DNA of 64,000 nt from assembly GCA_021741205.1 (NCBI GenBank), contig JAIOYI010000004.1:151230-215229 (forward strand), read 5' to 3'. Positions 43,573 to 53,192 of this stretch are shown piece by piece. Numbering within the stretch: the stretch's first letter is position 1; every line of letters starts with the position of its first letter. This DNA comes from Emcibacter sp. Its GTDB lineage: Bacteria > Pseudomonadota > Alphaproteobacteria > Sphingomonadales > Emcibacteraceae. The translations under genes were made by a program, and so were the position numbers. The notes under the pieces were generated by a model, which saw only the letters and a program-made list of their open reading frames with translations, was not told where the DNA came from and made no database searches.

Positions 43573-44862
43573 CTATCGGTTTTTATCCGATGATTTAATG
43601 ATCTCTTGTGGGTTTGTTGTTTTTAATTCATCATTAATATGGCTAATGAGTAATATAATAAAGGCCAAAATATAATAATATAAATCAAGATAACCTTTAT
43701 TTTGTGTTAGTCCGGAAAAAGCATAGCCAGTAATGCTAAATTGGCAATAAAATAATAGGGTGGACGCCCATTTTAAATCTGGTCTATCTTGCGCTTTTTT
43801 TGCAATTCTATTGGCGGATATTACGGCAGATATAATAAGAAGTAAAAAAATAAACAAACCAACATAGCCTTGTTCTTCAAGCACCTGAAAATAATTGCTA
43901 TGGGCGGCGCGATTTTTATCTATACCTGCTAAATATTTATAATAATAGGGTTGATAAAAGCGGGCATAAAAACCATTTCCAATAATCGGACTTTCCGAGG
44001 TGATTTGTACAGCATATCGCCATTGGAGAATTCGGGCGGACGCTGATTCATCCTGTTCATAGCTTTGGATGGTTTCCATGCGATCCTTCCAAGATTGCGG
44101 CATGAATATTAAAATCAAAATTCCGAATATTACAATTAATAAACCGATAATTATTTTATGTTTGCTTCTGATAAAATATACAAAGCCACTTCCCAAAATG
44201 CCTACAAGTCCTCCACGGGATTGAGTCCCTAAAATACACATAAATGAAAAAAATGTATTGGCGTAAACGCCAAAGCGAAGCACTTTGCTTTGAAATATGT
44301 CCTTCAAGGCAAAAATGAGCGGGGTAACCATAACCGAGGCGATGGCAACGCCATTGTTATCCCCCCATGTTGTTCCGGGAGCACCCCAAATTCTTGTTCC
44401 ACCACCCGTGAGAACCGTAAAAATCCCCCCCTTTATACTTGTAAATCCGACCGATAAGGTAAAGACAAAAACAGCGGCAATAATCCAGTGTTTGCTATTA
44501 AAAAATAGTAACATAAGCATCGTGAATAATATTGTTTTGCTGAAATCTATCCAATAGGGAAAGGCCAAATCAAAGGAAATAGCAAAAATAGTCGTCATAC
44601 AAGTCCACAGATAAAATATGATTAAGATGATCAGAACAGGATGAAAATGTGATTTTCGGACTTGGTTGAAATTAATAACGGCACTTATTAGGGTTGCCCC
44701 CGCAAGAATATCAAGTACAGGCAGGGAGTAAATCCAACCAAAAGATTCTTTATGAGGGTTCATGATGGACAGCCAAAGCCATCCCAAGATGCCAATTTGG
44801 GGTTTGCGCAACGTTGCAAGAACAACCAATATAATACCAGAGAAAATAAATATATCGCGCAT
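43573..44862 (-). CDS. Wzy/WaaL-type O-glycosylation ligase, exosortase-A-associated type
   Basis: A 429-residue protein with about 12 membrane helices. The N-terminus (LATLRKPQIGILGWLWLSIM, NPHKESFGWIYSLP) and the loop SWKDRMETIQSYEQDESASA with RILQWRYAVQI match the putative O-glycosylation ligases found with exosortase A systems. It is predicted to polymerise or transfer glycans in the periplasm. No exosortase gene is in the window; it may lie elsewhere or be absent. Confidence 0.82.
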   Translation of the reverse strand: MRDIFIFSGIILVVLATLRKPQIGILGWLWLSIMNPHKESFGWIYSLPVLDILAGATLISAVINFNQVRKSHFHPVLIILIIFYLWTCMTTIFAISFDLAFPYWIDFSKTILFTMLMLLFFNSKHWIIAAVFVFTLSVGFTSIKGGIFTVLTGGGTRIWGAPGTTWGDNNGVAIASVMVTPLIFALKDIFQSKVLRFGVYANTFFSFMCILGTQSRGGLVGILGSGFVYFIRSKHKIIIGLLIVIFGILILIFMPQSWKDRMETIQSYEQDESASARILQWRYAVQITSESPIIGNGFYARFYQPYYYKYLAGIDKNRAAHSNYFQVLEEQGYVGLFIFLLLIISAVISANRIAKKAQDRPDLKWASTLLFYCQFSITGYAFSGLTQNKGYLDLYYYILAFIILLISHINDELKTTNPQEIIKSSDKNR

Positions 44863-44871
44863 GATTAATTA

Positions 44872-45036
44872 CTATAAATTTTTATGGTTGTGGTTTTGAT
44901 CATGTTTTTGCTTGTTTTTTTCTATTTTTCTATCCTCCATAAAGGCCCAGTACATGGTATAGAAAATACCAAGGTTAAAAAGTAAGAAAAGTAGATTTGT
45001 GACAATTCCCTTAATTGAAAACAATTTTTTATCCAA
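44872..45036 (-). CDS. Possible small single-pass membrane protein
   Basis: A 54-codon frame from a TTG at 45036. It has a short basic start (MDKKLFSIKG), one membrane helix (IVTNLLFLLFNLGIFYTMYW) and a charged His/Lys/Asn-rich tail (KQKHDQNHNHKNL). It ends 9 bases before the ligase start, inside the same minus-strand cluster. The start codon is uncertain and no strong ribosome binding site was seen. The membrane-like composition in operon position argues for a real gene. Confidence 0.45.
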   Translation of the reverse strand: MDKKLFSIKGIVTNLLFLLFNLGIFYTMYWAFMEDRKIEKNKQKHDQNHNHKNL

Positions 45037-45146
45037 TATTATTTTTTATAATCAGTTCATACCATTATTATATTAACAATATATATATAAAGAAGAATAA
45101 TATATAGTTATCATAAAATCCCATGGAATTATGGGGCTTGTTATCT

Positions 45147-46031
45147 TTATTCGTCTTTTTCTGCGAGTAACCAGTTTGCAGTATTTTTTGCGACCTCTGT
45201 CCGCCATTTTTCTGTTGAGAAGGTATGATCGGAATCCTTTAAGTCAATTCTTTTTAAGATATTTTCAGCTGTAATATTGCGCCATATTTTATCTGCCTTG
45301 ATAAGGTCATCAAATTCACGGGCGACCAAATCATGTTCACTTAAGATGAGTAAGGTTTTCCCCTTGAAATCCATTAAGCTTGATAACATCCTGTCTGGAA
45401 AGGGTTTTATTTCCATTTCCGAGATACTTGAAGAGTGATCTTCATTTGTCTGCTTAACGAAGGCTTTTTTCAAATTTGCCACAAACCCTGCAAGAGCAGA
45501 TGTCAAATTAAGTCGTCCTGAAAATATCTTCTTCCAAAATTCAGGGCTTTTAAGCTTATTCCAATAATAATGCTTCACATAAGCCTTGGCGAGCCCCGCC
45601 TCAGATCTAACCCAAGGATTTGCTAATATTATATGGGATACCGCCTTGTTTTTTGTGGCGCCCAGTAAAATAGAGGATGCTCCTTCGCACATTCCCCAAA
45701 TGGCGATACTTTTAATCTCGGGAACTTTGCTTAGAAATTCTTCTATAGCGCTATCAATATCAGAGGATACATGCTCGAAACCTTGGGTCTTACCATCGCT
45801 GTCGCCAATACCTTGATAGTCGAAACGCATAGTGGCGATCCCGTGAGCTGCACAATATCGGGCCATATGGACATATTGACGGTGAGGGCCAATACGGTAT
45901 TGAGGACCACCGACAATAATCAATAATCCGACCCTATGTGTCGTATGGTCTGGCGAATGAATAATGCCAATCAATTCATTTTGACCATCATTGGTAAAGG
46001 TAAAAGCATTTTCTGTGTTATTCATAGGCAT
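45147..46031 (-). CDS. Exosortase-A-associated hydrolase 1-like alpha/beta hydrolase
   Basis: A 294-residue alpha/beta hydrolase. The segments LLIIVGGPQYRIGPHRQYVH, HGIATMRFDYQGIGDSDG and IAIWGMCEGASSILLGA match the hydrolase 1 family of PEP-CTERM/exosortase A loci. In this family the nucleophile elbow has Cys (GMCEG) instead of the usual Ser. Its substrate is unknown. With the ligase it is the main evidence that this polysaccharide cluster belongs to an exosortase-type system. Confidence 0.82.
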   Translation of the reverse strand: MPMNNTENAFTFTNDGQNELIGIIHSPDHTTHRVGLLIIVGGPQYRIGPHRQYVHMARYCAAHGIATMRFDYQGIGDSDGKTQGFEHVSSDIDSAIEEFLSKVPEIKSIAIWGMCEGASSILLGATKNKAVSHIILANPWVRSEAGLAKAYVKHYYWNKLKSPEFWKKIFSGRLNLTSALAGFVANLKKAFVKQTNEDHSSSISEMEIKPFPDRMLSSLMDFKGKTLLILSEHDLVAREFDDLIKADKIWRNITAENILKRIDLKDSDHTFSTEKWRTEVAKNTANWLLAEKDE

Positions 46032-46063
46032 TGATTTTCATATCTTTTTATAACAAAAAACCG

Positions 46064-46861
46064 TTAAGGCGCGGGATATAGGTCATCACTATGACCTGTT
46101 AAATAATAGATCATCAAACCGACCCATTCATGGATAGCATAATCAAGTTTTTGAAATGTCTGCCCCGCATCTGGTGGGTTGATCTTAAAAGCATTGAGCT
46201 CAGTTCGGTAATCAACGGGATAGGGTTGTATGGAAATTAGAGCCTTGCGGTAGACACCTACGGCTCTTGGCATATGAAAGGCCGATGTGACCAATAACCA
46301 TTGTCCTACTTCATCGGGCTTAATGAGTTTCTTTGCCTCCAATGCATTGGTATAGGTGTTGTAGGATTTATCATCAAAACGAATACGGTTAAGGTCGATA
46401 CCAGCTTCGGTAAAGAATTTTTCTGCGATCACGCTCTCGGTCATCATGCCGTCCCGACGCCCGCCGCCGCAATATATGATGGGAAGCGTGGGGAATTGAC
46501 GGGCTAATTTTGCAGCCTCAATTAATCTTTCCGCAGCATCATCCAGAACGACCTGATCATGATAGGTGCTGTAATTTATCCGTTCCGCTCCGCCAAGAAC
46601 GATAATGCCGCTGTAGGGGGCATGGTCGACACTGTTGGTATAGGACGAGAAACGCTTTTCAAGCGGCACCATAAACAGATTGGTCAAAAAACTTGTCATC
46701 ACCAATAAATATAGTGTCAGACAAACCCCGATAATTGATAAACCAGATTTTTTATGACCCTTCCAGATCAACAGAGCCGCAAGCAGTAATAACAAAAACA
46801 AAAAATTACTTGGCTGGATTAAAAGCCATATTCCCCGTGATATGATATTGTCCCATGCCAA
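46064..46861 (-). CDS. YdcF/ElyC-family (DUF218) membrane protein
   Basis: A 265-residue protein with two N-terminal membrane helices (SNFLFLLLLLAALLIW, GLSIIGVCLTLYLLVMTSFL) and a DUF218 domain (YSGIIVLGGAERINYSTYHD, RFDDKSYNTYTNALEAKKLI, WLLVTSAFHMPRAVGVYRKA). ElyC-like members affect peptidoglycan and undecaprenyl-linked envelope polysaccharide synthesis. It lies between the epimerase and the hydrolase in the surface-polysaccharide operon. Confidence 0.88.
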   Translation of the reverse strand: MAWDNIISRGIWLLIQPSNFLFLLLLLAALLIWKGHKKSGLSIIGVCLTLYLLVMTSFLTNLFMVPLEKRFSSYTNSVDHAPYSGIIVLGGAERINYSTYHDQVVLDDAAERLIEAAKLARQFPTLPIIYCGGGRRDGMMTESVIAEKFFTEAGIDLNRIRFDDKSYNTYTNALEAKKLIKPDEVGQWLLVTSAFHMPRAVGVYRKALISIQPYPVDYRTELNAFKINPPDAGQTFQKLDYAIHEWVGLMIYYLTGHSDDLYPAP

Positions 46862-46871
46862 CTTTTAGCTC

Positions 46872-47870
46872 CTAATTAATTTTATGATATTGTTTGTACC
46901 AATGAATGAATTTTGGAATACCTTCCTGGATTTTGGTTTTTGGTTCAAAACCCAGATCATTTTGAATGGCGGTGATATCAGCCGCAGTTTCTTTCACGTC
47001 CCCTGGTTGGATCGGGAGCAGGTTCATCTCAGCCTTTTGTCCCAGAGCATCTTCCAAGACCTTAATCATATCCAAGAGTTTTTCCGTATTATTGTTACCA
47101 ATATTATAAACCCTATGGGGGGCATTGGAGCCAATGGTATGCATGGTGCCATTATCCTTCGGCGGATTATCCAGACATCTGACTATACCATCAATAATAT
47201 CATCAATATAGGTAAAATCCCGTAACATATCGCCGTAGTTAAAGACGGGAATAGGCTCACCCGCCAGAATTTTCTGGGTAAAAATCCACATTGCCATATC
47301 AGGACGTCCCCATGGGCCATAGACGGTAAAGAACCTAAGGCCCGTTTGGGGCATGCGGTAAAGATGAGAATAACTCTGGCTCATCAATTCGTCCGCCTTT
47401 TTTGTTGCCGCATAAAGAGATACAGGATTATCAACCCGATCATCAACAGAAAAGGGCATATTTTTATTGCCGCCATAAACCGATGAGGATGAGGCATAAA
47501 CCAGATGTTCAAAACCATCAAGATGACGGCAATATTCCATAATATTCAAATGCCCAACCAGATTTGACTGAATATAAACAAAGGGATTGGTCAAAGAATA
47601 TCTGACCCCAGCTTGCGCCCCCAGATGAATTATTTTTTTAATATTATGCTTGTCTAGGGCCGACTTTAGAGCATTAAAATCTGAAAAATCCAGTTTTAAA
47701 AATGTGAAAGAAGAGTGATGTTCAATTTCCGCAAGACGAGCCTTTTTTAAATTCACATCATAATAATCATTAAGGTTATCGATACCAATGACCTCTTCTC
47801 CCCTCTCTAAAAGTAGTCTTGAAACATTAAAGCCGATAAATCCGGCGGCTCCCGTTACAACAATGGCCAT
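46872..47870 (-). CDS. NAD-dependent nucleotide-sugar epimerase (UDP-glucuronate 4-epimerase-like)
   Basis: A 332-residue extended SDR enzyme with the NAD motif VVTGAAGFIGFNVSRLLLER, DNLNDYYDVNLKKARL (typical of UDP-glucuronate 4-epimerase), ASSSSVYGGNKNMPFS, catalytic YAATKKADE and RFFTVYGPWGRPDMA. It supplies UDP-galacturonate or a related sugar for the surface polysaccharide. It is the first gene of the minus-strand cluster that continues to 41.7 kb. Confidence 0.92.
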   Translation of the reverse strand: MAIVVTGAAGFIGFNVSRLLLERGEEVIGIDNLNDYYDVNLKKARLAEIEHHSSFTFLKLDFSDFNALKSALDKHNIKKIIHLGAQAGVRYSLTNPFVYIQSNLVGHLNIMEYCRHLDGFEHLVYASSSSVYGGNKNMPFSVDDRVDNPVSLYAATKKADELMSQSYSHLYRMPQTGLRFFTVYGPWGRPDMAMWIFTQKILAGEPIPVFNYGDMLRDFTYIDDIIDGIVRCLDNPPKDNGTMHTIGSNAPHRVYNIGNNNTEKLLDMIKVLEDALGQKAEMNLLPIQPGDVKETAADITAIQNDLGFEPKTKIQEGIPKFIHWYKQYHKIN

Positions 47871-47992
47871 TTATTTTCCTTTGTATTATGATCGATAGAA
47901 ATATTTATGAGTTATCTTCTAGCGGAATAGGCTTGTCAAATCCTTAAAATTGCGGATGGAAATAAAAAAAACTTTTTTTTGTAAAATCATCG

Positions 47993-48021
47993 TTGCAAGT
48001 TGGATCAAATCTGCTTATGTT
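47993..48021 (+). promoter_or_regulatory. Promoter of tRNA-Gln
   Basis: TTGCAA (-35), 17 bases, then TATGTT (-10). The start site would fall near 48028, about 23 bases before the tRNA. Confidence 0.5.
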
Positions 48022-48050
48022 CGCCCAACCTTTCAGACATGAACATTTGA

Positions 48051-48125
48051 TGGGGTGTAGCCAAGCGGTAAGGCAACGGGTTTTGATCCCGTCATGCGCA
48101 GGTTCGAATCCTGCCACCCCAACCA
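48051..48125 (+). tRNA. tRNA-Gln (TTG anticodon)
   Basis: A complete 75-base cloverleaf with encoded CCA. The acceptor arms TGGGGTG and CACCCCA pair fully. The anticodon stem ACGGG/CCCGT encloses the loop TTTTGAT, with anticodon TTG at 48083-48085. The T arm reads GCAGGTTCGAATCCTGC. Confidence 0.97.
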
Positions 48126-48518
48126 TCTTATAAAATTATTTTTTATACTATATCCGCTAAATTGATTGCGGATATCCGAACCCATTTGTCCTGTGTAATT
48201 TTGATTTTCTGTAAGATCGATGTGAAACTGTATAAATTCGGCTATCATATTAAGTGAAAAAAAGAGAAATATTTAACGCTTTGGGATCACTTATAAAATG
48301 ATTGTTTTAATCCGATATGTTTGAATTATGTTGACGAAGCGGATAAAACCATGTCTAAAGCGGATAAGTTTGATTATTACATTCTATTAGATACCCTATT
48401 TTCTTTCGAAGTTGTTCGGTTTAGGTGAGGGTAAATGACGAAAGTCATTATCAGACAGAACAATTCAATTACACGGTTGTGATTGGAAATATACCGACAC
48501 TTGCATAAGGAAAATGAT
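48126..48518 (+). other. Long leader region before the cold-shock gene
   Basis: These 393 bases between the tRNA and the cold-shock gene contain no convincing coding frame. Cold-shock genes often have long structured leaders that act as RNA thermosensors, so part of this may be 5' UTR. No specific structure was verified. Confidence 0.4.
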
Positions 48519-48725
48519 ATGGCAATTGGTACAGTAAAATGGTTTAACCCTACAAAGGGTTTTGGTTTCATCGAGCCTGAAAATGGCGGCGGCGATGTGT
48601 TTGTTCACATTAGTGCTGTTGAAAAATCAGGTCTTAATGGTTTGAACGAAGGTCAGAAGATCGAATTTGAAGTCCAAGAAGAAAGAGGCAAAAAGTCAGC
48701 TTGTAATTTAAAAGATGCTGCTTAA
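48519..48725 (+). CDS. Cold-shock protein, CspA family
   Basis: A 68-residue cold-shock domain protein with RNP1 KGFGFIEPE and RNP2 DVFVHISAV, starting [12 protein letters not shown]. It binds single-stranded RNA or DNA and acts as an RNA chaperone. ATG at 48519 has AAGGAAA about 6 bases upstream; the in-frame ATG at 48483 would add a non-homologous leader. A terminator follows. Confidence 0.95.
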   Translation: MAIGTVKWFNPTKGFGFIEPENGGGDVFVHISAVEKSGLNGLNEGQKIEFEVQEERGKKSACNLKDAA

Positions 48726-48754
48726 TTAAAACGTCTTCTATACTATTTTTAAGA

Positions 48755-48787
48755 AACACGGGCTGTTTATGTGGCTCGTGTTTTTTT
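48755..48787 (+). terminator. Rho-independent terminator of the cold-shock gene
   Basis: The stem AACACGGGC / GCTCGTGTT (one G-T pair) with a 10-base loop is followed by a T run. It is placed 30 bases after the stop codon and ahead of the convergent tamB. Confidence 0.85.
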
Positions 48788-48818
48788 ATTTCTGGAAGAG
48801 AGAGTTCAGAATTTAGAA

Positions 48819-51800
48819 TCAGTATTTCCAAGACCAACGCAGTGCAAGACTGTTATCACGGGCAAGGGTTCTTCTTGTGATAAGGGACAGTCCGTGGGTA
48901 ATGCCTACTTCAATTGAAGTTGCGGTCTCACCTGTTGTGGGGGATGTTGTCACCTCAACATAGATATTATTGGTTAAATATCGACCACCTGTAATGGTGG
49001 TGCCAAATTTATGGTCGGCGGCCTTATCAATTGATAGGCGATCAATGCCAAGTGCATTTCTGATCCCGCCCATAAAACCCGACCCACCACCTTTGGACAG
49101 TGAACGAATAGCCGCTGCAAGCTGCACAGCCTCAATTGCAGAGAGTTCAGCCAACGATGTTCCAAAAAGTATGCGTGATAAGACTTCATCTTGAGGCAGG
49201 CTAGGGATAGAGCTTATTTTAAGAATAGGAGCTGATGCTCGGCCTGAGATTTGCAGAATGGCCATAAGGTCGATCATTTTATGCTCGGCTGTTATATCAA
49301 GTAAGGGGTCATTACTCTTGTCATTGGGCAGTGTCAGTTCCCCACGACTTAGATCAAATCGCTTTCCTGAAAATTCAAATGACCCCCGAATGAGCGATGC
49401 TGTGCCTGTGATTATAGGAGCGGATGACATACCCGTTATGGTAAGATCCGCATCCCATTCAGAATCAAGTCCATAACTGCGGATGAATAATTTTTTGGGC
49501 GCTTTAAGGCTTAAATTTAAGGATACTGGTCCAAGATGAGCCCCTGTATCTTCAGGTAGAGTGCTTTCTTCGCCCTTCATATTAATTTCCCGAACCTTAA
49601 GGTCGATAATTTCTGATCCACCCTGTGTAATGGCACCAATATTGGCATTTTCAACAGTTATGTAGCCCTTAAGTTCTGTGATGGCATCATTTTTTTGATA
49701 CATTAAAAGGGAAGAGGCGGTAACATCAATTTGTGGTTGTCTAATGATATGGGCATGGGTGGTCGTTAATTCACCCTTTGCATCATAGGTGAAATTTGGA
49801 TGGATGTTGATGGCCGCTTTTGCCGATAAAGTACCCTTTTCACCGTCATTAGCTCTAAAATGATCAAGGGTAAGATTTCGGTCTAAGATACTTGCCCTCA
49901 TGTCGATATTACTGGCAACAAACCCCGTTTGGGCATTCTCATAACGACCATCGGTTAATTCAAAATATCCATCAAGGTCAGGATTATTTAAGCTGCCGCT
50001 CAAATTTAATTTTGAATCAATATTTCCAGTAAGGTCGTGATTCACGAGATCTGCTAAGGGCCAAATGGGGCCAAGTTCACCCGTCCAAATAATTTCGCCG
50101 CTCAGTGCCTTATCACGGGCAAGAGCAATGCGGGTCTGTGAAACATTAATTTCTAGAGGTAATAAACCTGAGAATTGTCCATTGAGCTGATCATTAAGGT
50201 GAATTTTACCTGAAAATCGGGTATTTTTTTCCTTTATCTTTCCTTTGATTGAAATTCTGAGTTTTTGCTCATCTTTCATGGCTTGGTTCATAAAATTAAT
50301 GTCAGAAAGAACAAAAGAGAAGCTGCCGTCCACATTCTCCGTTGATGCTATAATGTTTAATTCACCTGTAAGAAAACCTGTTAATGGAATTTCGGGTAGG
50401 AAAATATCCAACGGCCCGAGGTCGGCCATTGCAGCAGTAAGGTTAGTTTCGATATTATTTTTAATTTTATTCAGACCACCCATTATATAACCTTTACCAA
50501 GGTTTAGCTTAAAGGATGGTACAGAAATCCCGTCTTGCAAAATCATCAGTGTTACGGGCTGCTCTAGACTTATTCTGGTGCTATCGATTGTGCCGTCTAA
50601 TCCGAGTGTGATTTGTTTGATGTTATCTTTCAAAGAAGATATTTTGCCCCCAAAGCTTAGATCATAAGGCATATATTTTGTGCCCTGAATATGAAGATTA
50701 TAGGCGAGGGAATTTTCCGCCTGATCTAGGGCTAATTTAATATTTTGTGCCTGTAATTTTGGATGCATGAGGTCAAAAAAATCAGCCTTCAATGTGATCT
50801 GCGGGAAGGCACCTGTAAACAAAAGATCACCCGATATTTTGCCCTTTTTTAGGGTTGTGAGATAGGTTCTATCAAGAGATAAATTAATATCCATAAGATC
50901 GGCATCAACGGCGATCTTCTGTTTGCCCGCTTGGTCTAAGAATGTAATTTTTGCGTCAATATTACCTTGGACCGGGTTTTGTGTTTTAGGGACATTTAAG
51001 GTCTGAATAGTGATGAGGCCATTTACCGCATTATCAGCTTTTGCCTTAAGATATCCGTTGGCTTGATAAGACCCCAGAACAATATGGAGCGATGGAATAT
51101 TATAAATATTATGGTGCTTATCCTCCTGATCTAGTGAGAAATTTATCTGAGCTTTCAGGGGGCCATAATTACTGTCCGCTTCTATATTTATGACTGATTT
51201 TGCCGCTAAAATAATACTTTCCGCATTTATTCTGGCTTGAAAATTATCCAGTTCGACATTTTGAATATTGAGGTGCTTCAGTGCCGTTTCAAGAACAACA
51301 GATGGCGATTGGAGAGGGCCTGTAACAACGCCTTCCGCATCAATACGGCCTTCTAGGGCAAGCCCTTTTAAATTTTCTACGGTATTTAAATCAAATAAAG
51401 AAATTTGAAAATCAGCATCATGAATATTCTGCTCTGGGGAGAGTTTTGCCTTTGCGGTGAAGGTTATATGTTTGGCGTCAAAATTAATATTTTTGACATC
51501 AAGTGTGCCATCCTTTGCAGAATATAGGGTGCCCTTCAAGGTTGGTGCATGACCAAAGATATTATCAAGAAATCCGTCTTTTAGACTGATATTCTGCGTG
51601 GTCGCTGTAAAATCAGCCTTTAACGGAGCCTCTTCATTTGCTTGTGTTATGTCCGATTTTATGGCAAGTCTGCCCGAAACTTCAGGCATAATATTTTTAA
51701 TTTCAAAAAGATTACTTTTTAGCTGTGCCGATAGTATTCCCGTTTTGGGTTGATATTTTCCTTGCCCCAAAAGGCTGATAAGGGAATTGCTTAAAAAAAG

Positions 51801-53192
51801 ATTATCAAGGTTTAAATAAGCATTTCCCTGATCCATATTTCCCTTTATGCCCCATGATAGGCCAGGCGCTACGAGGGGGTTTATGGTGGCTATTTCATCG
51901 CCCTTAATGTCGTTGAAAAATCCATTTCCGCTAAAATGGATATTGCCAGAATGAAACAGAGCCATAATCTCCCCTCTAATTCTCGCAGAGATTTTCTTTT
52001 CATATCCTAGAGTGATCTTCTCGGTCTTTACGATAATTTTTGGATCTCGTGTAAGGTCATTCAAACGACCATTAAGCGTGAAGGGCTCGATATAGCTAGG
52101 GCTGATTAATCGGTTGAAGGGTTTGGTATCTGTGACGTTGAGGCTAAAATCTATCTTATCTGAGGAGCCGATATTGGATGGAGTTAATATGCCTTTTGCC
52201 TTTAACTGGATGGTTTGTGCGATAAGTTCTAGAGAAATGTCGGACTGATCCACATTTTCCGATGGTTTAACATCAAAGGACAGGGTTGCGGTACGTCCGA
52301 GTAGGGCGATATTTGTATCCTCGACAAAGTTACCAGCATCCAGTTTTGCCTCTATGGACAGAGATTTTCCTGTGCGCCTTAATGTGGCATCAGCTATTTT
52401 GGTATCCCCAATGTGAGCTTCAAAATTTCCCGACCAGTTATTAATTGGGCCTGTGCCCTGCAGAGCCGCCTGCACATCTTGTTCTGAATTTATGCCAGAA
52501 AGCAATGCAAATATACCCCCTTTTGGTGCCTTTATTTTTATATCTGCGGTAAAATCTTGTTCCGCCTCAGGGTAAGCAATATCAACCGTAATCTCATCCT
52601 TTCCCTTGCCCTTATTGGTTAAATATATTTGAGCAAGAATACCATTTGTTTCAGTCAGTTTGAGCGCACCGTTACTATAGAATTTGGCGGATTTTCCGAC
52701 AATAGACTTGGATATATCTATCTGCTCAACAGCAAAGGATTTAATATCAATATCCATGGGCAAGGACGGTAAAGAAATTAACGGGTTCTGGGATGAGGAA
52801 TTTTGTTTGGTAAAGTTGGGTCGTCTAATAAAGCGGGCATTTTGAATATTGATATCTGACAGGCTGATCTTGTTATAAACAAGCATGAGGGGTGACCATT
52901 TGATATTGACCTCATGAAGTTCAAGCCACGTGTCCTTAAGGTCTGAAAATGTGATTGTCGCAACAGTGAAATGTGAAAAAATTGAACCTTCAATGCTGTC
53001 GATTTTTATACTGCTATCCTCATGCCTCAGATTATCATTGATCCAAGAGACAAGCTTTTGTTTTCCCTGATCTGAGTTAAGGTAAATATATCCAAAAGCA
53101 AATCCTGCAACAATAAGCATAAGGACAGCCGTAATTACCGTAACGATGCGGCGCCCGCTTAAATTTTTGATTTTTTGCCACAAAATTTCCAT
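48819..53192 (-). CDS. tamB: Translocation and assembly module inner membrane protein TamB
   Basis: A 1457-residue AsmA-like bridge protein. It has one N-terminal membrane anchor (IVTVITAVLMLIVAGFAFGY), a very long repetitive beta-taco region, and a C-terminal DUF490/TamB domain (GTASLIRGSFEFSGKRFDLS, LLDITAEHKMIDLMAILQIS, VLSRILFGTSLAELSAIEAV, GGRYLTNNIYVEVTTSP), ending WSWKY. It spans the periplasm and works with TamA in outer membrane protein assembly and phospholipid transport. Its ATG overlaps the tamA stop by one base. Confidence 0.95.
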   Translation of the reverse strand: MEILWQKIKNLSGRRIVTVITAVLMLIVAGFAFGYIYLNSDQGKQKLVSWINDNLRHEDSSIKIDSIEGSIFSHFTVATITFSDLKDTWLELHEVNIKWSPLMLVYNKISLSDINIQNARFIRRPNFTKQNSSSQNPLISLPSLPMDIDIKSFAVEQIDISKSIVGKSAKFYSNGALKLTETNGILAQIYLTNKGKGKDEITVDIAYPEAEQDFTADIKIKAPKGGIFALLSGINSEQDVQAALQGTGPINNWSGNFEAHIGDTKIADATLRRTGKSLSIEAKLDAGNFVEDTNIALLGRTATLSFDVKPSENVDQSDISLELIAQTIQLKAKGILTPSNIGSSDKIDFSLNVTDTKPFNRLISPSYIEPFTLNGRLNDLTRDPKIIVKTEKITLGYEKKISARIRGEIMALFHSGNIHFSGNGFFNDIKGDEIATINPLVAPGLSWGIKGNMDQGNAYLNLDNLFLSNSLISLLGQGKYQPKTGILSAQLKSNLFEIKNIMPEVSGRLAIKSDITQANEEAPLKADFTATTQNISLKDGFLDNIFGHAPTLKGTLYSAKDGTLDVKNINFDAKHITFTAKAKLSPEQNIHDADFQISLFDLNTVENLKGLALEGRIDAEGVVTGPLQSPSVVLETALKHLNIQNVELDNFQARINAESIILAAKSVINIEADSNYGPLKAQINFSLDQEDKHHNIYNIPSLHIVLGSYQANGYLKAKADNAVNGLITIQTLNVPKTQNPVQGNIDAKITFLDQAGKQKIAVDADLMDINLSLDRTYLTTLKKGKISGDLLFTGAFPQITLKADFFDLMHPKLQAQNIKLALDQAENSLAYNLHIQGTKYMPYDLSFGGKISSLKDNIKQITLGLDGTIDSTRISLEQPVTLMILQDGISVPSFKLNLGKGYIMGGLNKIKNNIETNLTAAMADLGPLDIFLPEIPLTGFLTGELNIIASTENVDGSFSFVLSDINFMNQAMKDEQKLRISIKGKIKEKNTRFSGKIHLNDQLNGQFSGLLPLEINVSQTRIALARDKALSGEIIWTGELGPIWPLADLVNHDLTGNIDSKLNLSGSLNNPDLDGYFELTDGRYENAQTGFVASNIDMRASILDRNLTLDHFRANDGEKGTLSAKAAINIHPNFTYDAKGELTTTHAHIIRQPQIDVTASSLLMYQKNDAITELKGYITVENANIGAITQGGSEIIDLKVREINMKGEESTLPEDTGAHLGPVSLNLSLKAPKKLFIRSYGLDSEWDADLTITGMSSAPIITGTASLIRGSFEFSGKRFDLSRGELTLPNDKSNDPLLDITAEHKMIDLMAILQISGRASAPILKISSIPSLPQDEVLSRILFGTSLAELSAIEAVQLAAAIRSLSKGGGSGFMGGIRNALGIDRLSIDKAADHKFGTTITGGRYLTNNIYVEVTTSPTTGETATSIEVGITHGLSLITRRTLARDNSLALRWSWKY

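Noticed and set aside
48051..48125. tRNA-Gln as an attachment site for an integrated element
   Set aside because: No integrase, no repeat of the tRNA 3' end nearby, and the flanking genes (epimerase, cold-shock, tamB) look chromosomal.
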